Source: Pseudorasbora parva (Eukaryota > Chordata > Actinopteri > Cypriniformes > Gobionidae). Taken from it: a DNA stretch of 64,000 bases. The stretch lies in the NCBI RefSeq assembly GCF_024679245.1, contig NC_090175.1, positions 55,025,449 through 55,089,448 on the forward strand. The letters are read 5' to 3'. Position numbers and translations under genes: made by a program. The notes under the pieces are model-generated. The model was not told the origin of the DNA. It saw nothing but the letters and a program-made list of their open reading frames with translations, and did not search any database. Positions 1 through 9,552 of this stretch are shown here, piece by piece; positions within the stretch are counted from its first letter, which is position 1, and every line of letters starts with the position of its first letter.

Positions 1-5
1 AATCA

Positions 6-30
6 ATGAATAGGATTCCTTATATTGTCG
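6..30 (+). pseudogene. ggact: decayed leader exon of ggact copy A
   Basis: This matches the 24-nt leader exons at 13462, 15659 and 25907 and is followed by the same GTAAGACA donor and similar intron sequence (for example the block around 190-290). It has an extra T after ATGAA, so the exon is 25 nt long and its frame no longer joins the catalytic exon. Joining it to the acceptor at 4150/4151 would give an immediate TAG. I infer it now serves at most as 5' UTR. The window starts inside this exon, so the promoter of copy A is not visible. Confidence 0.65.
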
Positions 31-452
31 GTAAGACAGACGTTTTCGTTTTAATGATTTTGGGATGGGGAAGGTGAAGTTTTTACATGAAATTACATTC
101 AGTCAACAACACTAGTTTAATATTAATATATCGTCGAGTAACTCGTGCGTCATCATATCATAAGGATTGTTCATTTTTCATCTAAACTGCGGTAATGGCT
201 GATCATCTTCAGTTTTAAATGGAGATAAATGACAATTTAGTTTCCATACTACAGGATAAAAGTCCCTTTCCTTAATCTTATTAAACCTCCATGTGCTTTT
301 GCAAGCTTTTATTATGCTAACAACAATATTTGTTTGAAATCGGCAGGTGGCACCAGGAAGTTTAAAACCAGAAGTACCTGTCGCTTTTAGCCAGCAAAAG
401 CAAGGTGAATAATAGACTTTTAATAGAATAATAGACTTTTTATAAAACAAAA

Positions 453-454
<2 letters not shown>

Positions 455-491
<37 letters not shown>
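455..491. repeat. (TA)n microsatellite
   Basis: An almost pure alternating TA run in the intron of ggact copy A, directly before a long inverted repeat. Confidence 0.9.
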
Positions 492-496
<5 letters not shown>

Positions 497-502
497 GAAT
501 TA

Positions 503-609
503 TACTACAGTGTACAACTAACTGTAACAGCTAAAATGTTTGTGTGTGTGTATATATATATACACACACACAAACATTCAGCTGTTACAGTTAGTTTTAC
601 ACTGTAGTA
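503..609. repeat. near-perfect inverted repeat with no loop
   Basis: The left arm begins TACTACAGTGTAC and the right arm ends ACACTGTAGTA. The arms are about 50 bp each and meet at a TGTGTA/TATA/TACACA centre near 556. The shape suits a palindromic MITE or a microsatellite-centred hairpin. No coding potential. Confidence 0.8.
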
Positions 610-1542
610 CACATCCCACAAATTGATTAATGATGTCACTAAATGCTGAGCTATTCACAAAAATGTAAGCAATGTTTTCTTGAGAGTGAATTTAAGAGTG
701 GAAATATCACAACAGAATAAATCAAAATCACTCCTCCTGCAGCTGGCACCAGTCACTTCAAAAACCTAATGCGTGTTTTCAGATCTAATCACTTTTATTG
801 TCACGTCATCAACACCCATTTGAGAGCAGTGCAAAATACAATTGGAAATACGTTGCAGATAACGATATACAACACAGTAATAGTACTTATTACACACAAT
901 ACATAATTAGATGAGTGAATGAGGCACTTATCGCTTTCATATGAACTAATCTACACCCAAAAGGCTTAAAAACCATGTCTGGGGTCTCTCCTCACCACCA
1001 GTATTCAGCATCCAATTATACAGTTGGAGATGTAGGTTGATACGTGGGTGTAGGTATAAGTAGGCATGGCATAGGATAAGGCTGTGTGAGGCGCATCAGT
1101 TCTGGGTGTTCAGCAGCTTGTTAGCCTGAGAGAAGAAGCTGTCCCTCAGTCGGCTCTGGGCTTTCCTTATACACCGCCTGGAGGGAGGGAAGCTCAGCTC
1201 CTACAATGTGGTTTGTAGGTCGCCAGCAGTGCAGAAGCAGAATTATCTGAGGATGTTGGGGCTCATTCCAAAGTTCCTCAAGCACCTGAGGTATAAAAGA
1301 GGTGCTGACGTGCATATGTGTGACCACGTGAGATCTTTAGTGATGTGAACACTAAAGCTGTTGACCTGCCTCCCTCATTGTTCTCTGTCCTTTCCCCTGA
1401 AATCCACCACCAGCTGCATGTGTTGTTGATGATGAGTAAGAGGTGGCTCTCCTGACACAAATGTTTTAATTACTAAAGACTATTTGTGTGTGTACATTAC
1501 CAAGTTATATAATGTAACAGTCCATTAGCTATAACTCATTAA
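610..1542. other. intron of ggact A, no gene seen
   Basis: AT-rich intron. Around 1090-1250 there is a denser stretch that resembles a dispersed fish repeat, but I cannot name the family. The open frames here are short and have no recognisable domain. Confidence 0.5.
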
Positions 1543-2440
1543 AGGGGACCTATTATGCAAAAATCACGTTTATAAAGGTCTTTTTTTTATATATATAATT
1601 TTTTATTGAGATTTATAAATCATCTGAAAGTTGAATAAGCTTTCCAGTGATGTGTGGTTTGTTAGGATATGATGGCAGAGATACAATTATTTGAAAATCT
1701 GGAATCAGGGTGCAAACAAATCAAAACATTGAGAAAATCGCCTTTAAAGTTGTCCAAATGAAGTCCTTATACATTTTTCATATTTACGGCAGGACATTTC
1801 CAAAATATCTTCAGGGACCATGATCTTTACTTAATATCCTAATGATTTTTCATAAAAAAATTTTTTTGAAATTTTGACCCAAAAAAATGTAGTGTTCACT
1901 TTTGTTTTGCCACAAATATACCTGTGAGACACATGGCTGGTTTTGTGCGCCAAGGACATGTGTCGGCAGGGTGTGAACAAAACCTTCCTGTTTTTCTCAC
2001 TTCTCTTTTTTTTAATCCCCATAAATCATAAGCAGTTTCTCAGAACAAGCCGTTTGCAGTGTGGCGTCACATATGCTTAGGCCCCGCCCACGACTGCTTA
2101 CTGATTGACTCTGCCCTATTAGCACAGACCCCGCCTCTCAGTCCGCCATGTTTATCTCCTCACCAGAGCATTCAAGTAAGAAATGTTTTATTTCAGCTAC
2201 TAAAGTTATTCAGTCCAGAGCAGTGATTGATTTTCTGTTTTCCTTCTGTTGTTTGATTCATATTAACAGGTAGGTACTGTATATTACACTGCTGTCACTT
2301 TAATACACAGATATAATACACATATGTGATTTCTTTCCTGCCGTTCATGTTCACTGGCAGAACTGTGTGTTTTTGACATATCCTTGTGTGTATTTGACAG
2401 TTTAAAGGGGTACTTCAGTGGTGGGAAGATTATTCTGTAT

Positions 2441-2800
2441 TTAAAGGTGCCCTAGAATGAGTTGAAACAATATGTTAAATTGTTCTCTGATATCTACTTA
2501 GAGGGTATGTGGCTTATTTAAGGGCAAAAATTGTCCAGATACAGTTTTACGGGTCCATTTACAACCCTAGAAATTGTCCCTAGGATGTAATGCTCTGTTT
2601 TTGCCTTATTTGGAAGAGTCATTGATATTAAAATTAGAGCTCTGTTCTTCTTATTTCAGCAGCTCACAGCACACAGCAGCTCAGTGAAGAGGCTCGTGAG
2701 TCCTCACAGAACACAGACCGACTGAATGACACTTTAAGCAGACATCTCAAATGGAGATCACTGAAATGCAGCATACTTGTTTATTGGTGTTTTCAGATTA

Positions 2801-2877
<77 letters not shown>

Positions 2878-3650
2878 AAGAGAGAGAGAGAGAGAGAGCT
2901 CGAGTGCATATGGTTGCCAGATTGTACATGTTTAGGTAAAACTCCGGATAGTATAAGTGTTCTTTTACAGAAAAGCTCTGTTTGTTGGAATAAAATAACT
3001 GAAATCTGGCAACCGCACAAACACTCTTCATTACCTCAGACAAAACCAGTGTTTTTAGACTCGTCTTTTTTCGTAAACCTTAGTCACAATGTAGGCTACG
3101 CAGTGACTGTGACTTACTCTGAAATACAAGCATGCAAAAACATAATACTTAAGTTATCAAAAATATAAATATATATATTTTTACAAAATGAATAGCCTTG
3201 TCAAATGACTGTCGTTTTAACTTATCTGGTGGAAAAGGTGACGTTTGCTAGAAGGATCGAGTGAACGATCTGTAAGCAACGTATCTACAGTTGTATTTTG
3301 TAATACAAAATAATATTAACCTTTGTCATTAGACTTGTATGGTACTTGGTGTTTCCTATTGTTACTGTACTAGCATCTTACGTTATCTAGACAATGCGGT
3401 CTCTCTAAGAAACTTTCAATTTAATCAGAAATTGTTTAAACAGTCAATAAGTGGATAAATCACTACTTACTGCTTGCAGGAATACAGTGGTAATTGCCAC
3501 TTTCTTCAGTTTAAGACGTTGAGCGAAGCTTGCTTGAAATGCAGAACAAACAAACGATCTTGAATTAAATTGTTGTGGTGTCCGATCATAATAAACATCA
3601 ACCATGACTGTTGACATTTTTTATCTGTGGGAAGGGTAGAATAGTCCTCA
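2441..3650. repeat. repeat block shared with 31,278-32,490
   Basis: Begins TTTAAAGGTGCCCTAGAATG and stays alignable with the block in the intron of copy C, through GACTGTTGACATTTTTTATC. It is either a dispersed repeat nested in the element above or ancestral intron kept in A and C. It is missing from B, where an RTE LINE and other debris sit instead. Confidence 0.65.
2805..2898. repeat. (CT)n then (GA)n microsatellite
   Basis: A run of about 70 bp of CT followed by TTTCAAGAGAGAGA, giving a CT/AG hairpin-capable tract. Apparent ORFs here are artefacts of the run. Confidence 0.95.
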
Positions 3651-4150
3651 GCTTTCTGTGTGAGTGCTTCGGGTGTGTGTGCTCAGAAAACCATATATCA
3701 GAAGCTTAGATATGCTTTTAAAACGCATCAAAACCAAACAGTTTTTGTTTTTTGCAGTGTATCTGAAGCACGAGCTGTACAGGCTCCGCCCTATTCTAGA
3801 AAGGTCATTAGCATTTTTATTTGCTGATTTGCATTTAAAGATGCATGCTCGAAAACAGTATGTTTTTCCTTCCATTCAAAAAAGGGCATTTATAACATGA
3901 TCTGTGGGGTATTTTGAACTGAGACTTCACACACACATTCTGTAATGTATCTTTTTAAAATGGGGCATAATAGGTCCCATTTATTTAGCTAGAAATATCA
4001 TAAAATGTCATTCATTCATGTTTGGTTTATTTGTCTTCTCCACACACCACTGGGAAACCAGTCAGAAAAACCAACCAAATTCATTTATAATACATTTGTA
4101 GATGTATTTATCATAATTGATCATAATGAAGTGTCATCTTTCACCCACAG

Positions 4151-4651
4151 GTCATTGCTAGTGTCTGTCCCGTGATGCAAATGTCTCAAGTCTTCGTGTA
4201 CGGGACGCTAAAGAAAGGCCAGCCCAACTACTTCAGGATGTGGGACACGGCCAAAGGTCGGGCGGAGTTTGTGGCTCAGGCTCGCACCGTGGAACGATAC
4301 CCGCTCGTGATCGCAACCAAATACAACATCCCCTTCCTGCTCAACGTCCCTGGGACGGGTCAGCGCGTCTACGGCGAGATCTACAGCGTCGACCAGAAGA
4401 TGCTGGAGTTCCTGGACGAGTTTGAAATGACTCCAAAGATGTACCAGCGCACGACTGTCCAGCTGGAGGTGCAGGATGGGCCGGCTAAACGGGAAAACGC
4501 ACCCAAGCCTGGAAGTTTAATCGAGGCCTTTGTGTACAGCACGACTACATATGAACCCGACTGGCTCCAAAAACAAACATATGAGAGTTATGATGCTTAC
4601 AGTGAGCACGGGCTGCCCTATGTGTGTCGTGAGGACAGAAGCCCTGAGTAA
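4151..4651 (+). CDS. ggact: gamma-glutamylaminecyclotransferase, copy A (leaderless)
   Basis: The catalytic exon of a GGACT/AIG2-like enzyme. This family splits the gamma-glutamyl-epsilon-lysine released from transglutaminase crosslinks into 5-oxoproline and lysine. Signatures: VFVYGTLKKGQPN near the N-terminus (glycine loop of the GGCT-like fold), RYPLVIATKYNIPFLLNVPG, GQRVYGEIYSVD, and LDEFEMTPKMYQRT, whose Glu after DEF aligns with the catalytic Glu82 of human GGACT. The acceptor CACCCACAG ends at 4150. The first ATG is 4175 (MQMSQVF...), giving 158 aa, close to the usual 150-155 aa. Unlike B and C, this exon has its own ATGs (4175, 4181), and its leader exon is out of frame, so translation probably starts here and the protein stays in the cytosol. 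Stop TAA at 4649. Conservation of all key residues suggests a working gene. Confidence 0.9.
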   Translation, partial: VIASVCPVMQMSQVFVYGTLKKGQPNYFRMWDTAKGRAEFVAQARTVERYPLVIATKYNIPFLLNVPGTGQRVYGEIYSVDQKMLEFLDEFEMTPKMYQRTTVQLEVQDGPAKRENAPKPGSLIEAFVYSTTTYEPDWLQKQTYESYDAYSEHGLPYVCREDRSPE

Positions 4652-5195
4652 CCGCTGTAGTAACATTTACCAGGGTTTAACCACACCCGCCAGTGTCAAA
4701 GGAATTTAATTTACCATTCAGACATTTTATAACAAAACTGTAATACATAATGTTCTGATGGCAGTGAGGTTATTTAGTGGTTTTATTTCCCTGGTAGAGC
4801 TGCACAATTAATATTTAAAAGATGGAGATCTCGATTCAAACACCCACTCGATCTTATTCTTAAATGACAAGCAATTATTTATGTCTATTAAACCTTTGAC
4901 AAGTCCGATCACAGCGAACATCCAGATCTGTGTTCTGAACCAGAAAGAGTCGTTGTCATTGTATGAAAGAGCTTCATAAACAGTCTTTTCAATAACACAG
5001 TATCATTATTTCTGTCTTACGATCATTAAAATTATCACAGTATCGCATACTTAGGATAAATGTATAGTTCAGATATAAACACTGATCTATACGGTAGCGA
5101 TCAAAATAGAGCAAATCACCGTTTGAACGTAACAAGACTTTAAATAATGATTTTTATCAATTACATCTTTACACCAGTAGGTGGCGACAAGACAG
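4652..5195 (+). other. 3' flank of ggact A
   Basis: Probably 3' UTR at its start, alignable with the flanks of B (19,611 on) and C (34,336 on). The segment around 4,695-4,715 preserves uninterrupted the site that is filled by a transposon in C. It ends in a block ACCAGTAGGTGGCGACAAGA that is also seen near 20,031. Confidence 0.6.
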
Positions 5196-5199
5196 TTAA

Positions 5200-6381
5200 A
5201 GGGGGGTGAAATGCTGTTTCATGCATACTGAGCTTTTTACACTGTTAAAGACTTGGATTCCCATCCTAAACATAGACAAAGTTTCAAAAACTAATGTTGG
5301 ACGTTTGATGGAGTATTTCTGTGTCAAAAATACTCCTTCCGGTTTCTCACAAGTTTCAGAGAGTTTTTTTCGAGTATGGCTCGGCTTGACGTTAATAAGA
5401 GCGGAAGGTCCTTTTATGGGCCGTACGGGCTCTTCTCCCGGTAGGGTGTGCGCACGCGTGACTAGAGCGAGAGGACATGCACGCCCATAAAGATTGCTCT
5501 CAAGCAGCAGATCCAGTCGTCTGTGAACTCTTATGTCGGTTATAGTCCGCGCCGCGCTCCACTTGGACATTAAGTGACTTCAACGCTTCAGCACAGCATT
5601 CTGGGAAGGCAGCGCTGCATTTTAACCGATTTGAACGCAGAAATGATGGAAAGCTTCACAACATCGCTTCAGTCGTGTCGCAAAAGTGGATCTCCACACT
5701 CCAAGAAGTGTGTTTTTGACGGAGCGGTCCCAGCGATAAAGGTTCGGTCCTGCTTTGGAAGCAGCCGGTGAGTAAAACTGCTTCAAATGTCTGTGCTGTC
5801 GGCTATCGTCGCGTGAGTAAACATCAGTAAACGACACGATCGCGTGCTTCGTCATTCAAATGCGCTAACGGACTTCATTGTTGTTCTATATATAACGTTA
5901 CACTAGTCTGACGTGAAAAACCGTTTTGCTTGCTACTGCTAAGGTTTAGTCGCATATAATAGTCCATAAACCGAATCATGTCCTCATAAACAGGGAGTAA
6001 AGACACACAAATGTTGACAGGCCACTAAATACAGTCCATACCACAGAGACGGACGTCCTGATGTTGCTGCTTCTCCTGTTCAATTTATTTCAGCCTCCGA
6101 ATGATTCTGGATCATTATCTATTAGCTGAGATCGATAGCAAGGGTTTCTCCACGCTTGAGGACGTCACCGCTTTGCGCATTCGTTATTCTTTAGCTCCGC
6201 CCACACGATACGCCTCCAGGTGCTCAGTTTTTTCCGGAAAGACTCGGTACAGCCCACATTTCTTTTACAAATATAATAAAATTAAAGACTTTTCGGAGAT
6301 ATGAAGGATGCAATACTACTCTATAGGTACTCAAGATTGACATGAGATTGACTGAAACTGAGTGTCCCCCCCCCCCCCCCC
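5200..6381 (+). mobile_element. TTAA-flanked THAP-type transposon relic, copy in unit A
   Basis: Flanked by TTAA (5196-5199 and 6382-6385), with ends AGGGGGGTGAAA and a poly-C run; 1,182 bp. Homologous to 21,403-22,578 and 34,394-35,980, here in the opposite orientation. Around 5,705-5,770 the + strand reads KKCVFD followed directly by GAVPAIKV and then a GTGAGT donor: the two edges of a THAP domain with the middle deleted. TTAA duplication plus THAP fits the Kolobok superfamily (inference; piggyBac also uses TTAA). Confidence 0.75.
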
Positions 6382-6385
6382 TTAA

Positions 6386-7440
6386 ATGTATTTGTCTTTG
6401 TATAATTTATTCAAAGGTTCGCTCAAAAACATTAATTTGGATATGAGCCAAGTTAATTCTTATTGTGCTTTTTTTTTTCTTATAGCTTTCTTTATATACC
6501 GGCATACAGGCTTTGGTCATCATGTCTTCTCATTTATTTTCCAAGTGGCAACCTTGGTTTCTCTCTTGAATCCAACACCGAAGTTACTTAAACTGCAATT
6601 CATCGACTGGCCACTAGACACAGTCTCCATAATCCCACAGACCCCTCATGTTAAAATGCCCAACTTTACAGCAGAAAAAAAATATGTTTACATTCTGGTA
6701 TATAAAGTGGTTTTGGTCTATATAGCAGAATTTGCCCTTAATGAAAACTGCGAGGGGTGAAATGTATTTTATAACATTCATTTAAATTATATTAAGCCTT
6801 AAAGTTCTGCTTAATTAAGGGCGTGGCCTTTGAGTGATAGGTGGATTGCTGTTATGGTCAGGCTAGTGGGCGTGGCACCTCAGCTCCACCCACCCTGACT
6901 CTTTGCTCATTTTCAGTTATCCAGGAGTGATGGCAGCCCGGATGGCAACGGCTGGCTCCGCCCACTTACGGCTTCAAAAATGCTCTTCAGAAACCCACCG
7001 TCCAATTTATTTTATTTATTTTTTAAGTCTATGGAATCTACCTGTCATAAGAGTTTCACATGCTGACGTTACAGTTTTGTTTCATCACTGTCCCGTATCT
7101 GATAATTAAGTTGTATTTGCAAAAACAACTGCTGAAAACACATTTTTCATTTATTAGTGTTCGTTTAGACCCCGTATTAATGTAGAAGCAGATGGGATTA
7201 TTTATTTAATGCTGTGGTATAGAAATATGATCAATCAGTACTGTGGTTTACATGCAACAGGGTAATAATAATTCAACTGTAAAAAGAAATGGGAACGAAA
7301 TTTATATATATATACAATCGTAACCTTGAATAAATATGTAGTGCACTACATATAAAACAGTCCAATATTGTATATCTATATCAGTTGTATCTGTACATGA
7401 GTTTTCAAAATTGCACTTTAAAAGTGAAATCAATAAACTC
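6386..7440 (+). repeat. 3' block shared by all three ggact units
   Basis: Continues the unit beyond the transposon and aligns with B (about 20,050-21,210) and C (about 36,290-37,450). Part of it (about 6,540-7,060) is a separate dispersed element, also inserted at 24,854-25,840. No gene found. The AATAAA at 7432-7437 lies at an equivalent place in B and C. Confidence 0.6.
7432..7437 (+). terminator. candidate polyadenylation signal, unit A
   Basis: An AATAAA kept at the paralogous place in all three units and followed by T/GT-rich sequence. It is 2.8 kb past the stop, so use by ggact is uncertain. Confidence 0.25.
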
Positions 7441-7463
7441 AATGTTTTCATTTTTTTGGCTTT

Positions 7464-7588
<125 letters not shown>

Positions 7589-7599
7589 GAGTGAGAGCA

Positions 7600-8235
7600 G
7601 GATGCCCGGGTCACTTTAGGGGAAAAAAAAAGTGCTTTTTATTTTGCATCAAAACATGGAAGCTTGTTTCTCACAGTTCTGACCCATTGCAAGTCCACAT
7701 CTCATGATTTTGATCATTTTTCTCAGAATTGTGAGAAATAAAGTTGCACGTGACAAATCACACTTTTGAAAACTTTTTTTTTTAATGTTTTTATTCAGTG
7801 GCAGAAACAAGATTCCCTTCTATGGAAGCCCATTTCTGCCACAGTGGAGTAAAAATAAAAATATTCTTTAAGTCATAATAATGAGAAACCTTCTTGTAAT
7901 AATGACTTGACATCATTATTCACGACTATAATAACATCATTATTATACGACTTATCATCGTAATAATGATAAACTCGTAATAATGACTTAACATCCCGTA
8001 ATAATGATAAACTCATGAATTAACATCTCGTAATAACTCAAACATTTCTCATAATAATGTGCCATTTATTTGAAATAGTATCTTTTTTAACATTAAATGA
8101 CTTAATCTTTCTGATTAAAAGCATTAATTTAAATACCCTCTACTAATCCACATTGAGATATGAGCCATCAAATTTTTGAAATGCCTCAAATTGAGTGACC
8201 CCAACTCTTAGAACCCTTAAAACCATGAAGTGAAC
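7600..8235. other. repeat-derived spacer, no gene
   Basis: The first part (7,600-7,800) aligns with 22,890-23,110 and 37,960-38,170. The part from 7,870 to 8,060 is a low-complexity run built from GTAATAATGA-like words. No coding signal. Confidence 0.5.
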
Positions 8236-8239
8236 ACTG

Positions 8240-9330
8240 AGAAGAGTCCCGTGATTCAGCTGATCCTGAGGCTGCAAAAACAAACCATGACTAACAATAG
8301 CCAGCCTCAGGACACTGACACACTCACCCACACAGTCTGGCCCAACCTAATTATAAAAGCACGAAGAGAAAATGACCTGACCTATTGGACTAAAACGACA
8401 CAAAACCAAAGTTAACTGGCATGTTATTTAAACAGCTCTAAACAGAGACCACACCACAGCAGAATACCTGAGTACAGTGATTTCAGAAGAATGATGAGGT
8501 ACAGAGGGAGAGAGACAAACAATTACAGAGAGAGAGAGAACTTTCTCAAAATACACAAAATTCTGGATAAAAGTCTAATTGGATTTCTGCCCAAACACAG
8601 ATCACACGATCACTGGAAAACATGTACACCAGAGCAAATCCAAAGTCTTTGCTTGCTTTGTTGACTTTGAGAAGGCTTTCGATTCGATCTGGCATGAAGC
8701 ACTCTTCCTAAAACTCCTGGGAAATGGGATTGCAGGAAAAACATTTGATTTGATCAGCACAATGTGCTGTAAAAATAGGGAAAATAAGGAGTCAGACAAG
8801 GCTGTCCATTGTGCCCCACTCTATTTAACATTTATATAAATTAATTAGCTCAAGTGTTAAATAACTCGACTGCCCCTGGCCTAATCCTGACTGAATCAGA
8901 GATCAAATGTCTCCTCTTTGCAGATGATTTAGTCCTTCTGTCAAAAACTGAAGAGAGGCTACAACAGCTCATCGACATCATAGAGACATTCAGTCAGACA
9001 TGGGCTCTTAAAATTAACCTCGCAGAAACTAAAATAATGATTTATCAAAATAGATCCGGGGGTAAAGGGAAAATAAATACATCTTCAGAGCAGGAAACCA
9101 GGTCCTCCAGCACACCCACGAATACACCCATCTGGGACTAAAACTAGTTCAACAGGGAACTTAAATCTGGCTCATACCAGTCTGAAGCCCTGCGGTGTCA
9201 GGAGCAGAACCGGCACCGGAACGCGCTCACAGGTGCTGAAGCTACACCCACACCAGCACAGCACAATCTGGCCCAACCAAATTATACAACTACAGAAACA
9301 ACATTACATTACCCATTGGAAAGAATAGTA
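8240..9330 (+). mobile_element. scrambled non-LTR retrotransposon (LINE) fragment
   Basis: Reverse-transcriptase pieces are clear: FACFVDFEKAFDSIWH (from about 8,655), a GVRQGCPLCPTLFNIYIN-like stretch (8,790-8,845) in another frame, and CLLFADDLVLLS with the FADD catalytic motif (from about 8,905) followed by KINLAETKIMIYQ. Stops and frameshifts break it. A segment at 8,340-8,410 reading LTYWTKTTQNQS resembles the C-terminal end of the same kind of ORF2 but lies upstream of the RT, so the copy is rearranged or is two insertions. The clade is not assigned. Confidence 0.8.
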
Positions 9331-9552
9331 ATTAGATATTTGTAAGTTTTAATATTGTATATTGTGGTATGTTTTAATATTTTTTTAAAATTATAATGTA
9401 AGCCTAACATTTCTATGTTAACTATAGTACTAATCAATAATAGTTTTAAAAGTGTACTTTACCGTCTGCTTGTGTTTTTGTTGTAATTTGATGCTCAGTT
9501 TCTTTGATCTAATGTTGATCTGATTTGTCATAGGCATAAAATATGGCAAACT

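Larger units (their letters stand above)
1543..3981. mobile_element. TTAA-type DNA element, TIR AGGGGACCTATTATGC
   Basis: TTAA at 1539-1542 precedes AGGGGACCTATTATGC. The inverted counterpart GCATAATAGGTCCC ends near 3978, and the right target copy has decayed. No intact transposase is seen. The last part (about 3,895-3,975) has relatives upstream of the catalytic exons of B (18,850-18,930) and C (33,660-33,690), so the insertion probably predates the unit duplications. Confidence 0.6.

Noticed and set aside
1121..1327. Short - strand ORFs in the ggact A intron
   Set aside because: No recognisable motifs, repeat-like context, no splice support.
2793..3020. ORFs of Ser-Leu or Arg-Glu repeats
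   Set aside because: Translations of the CT/GA microsatellite.
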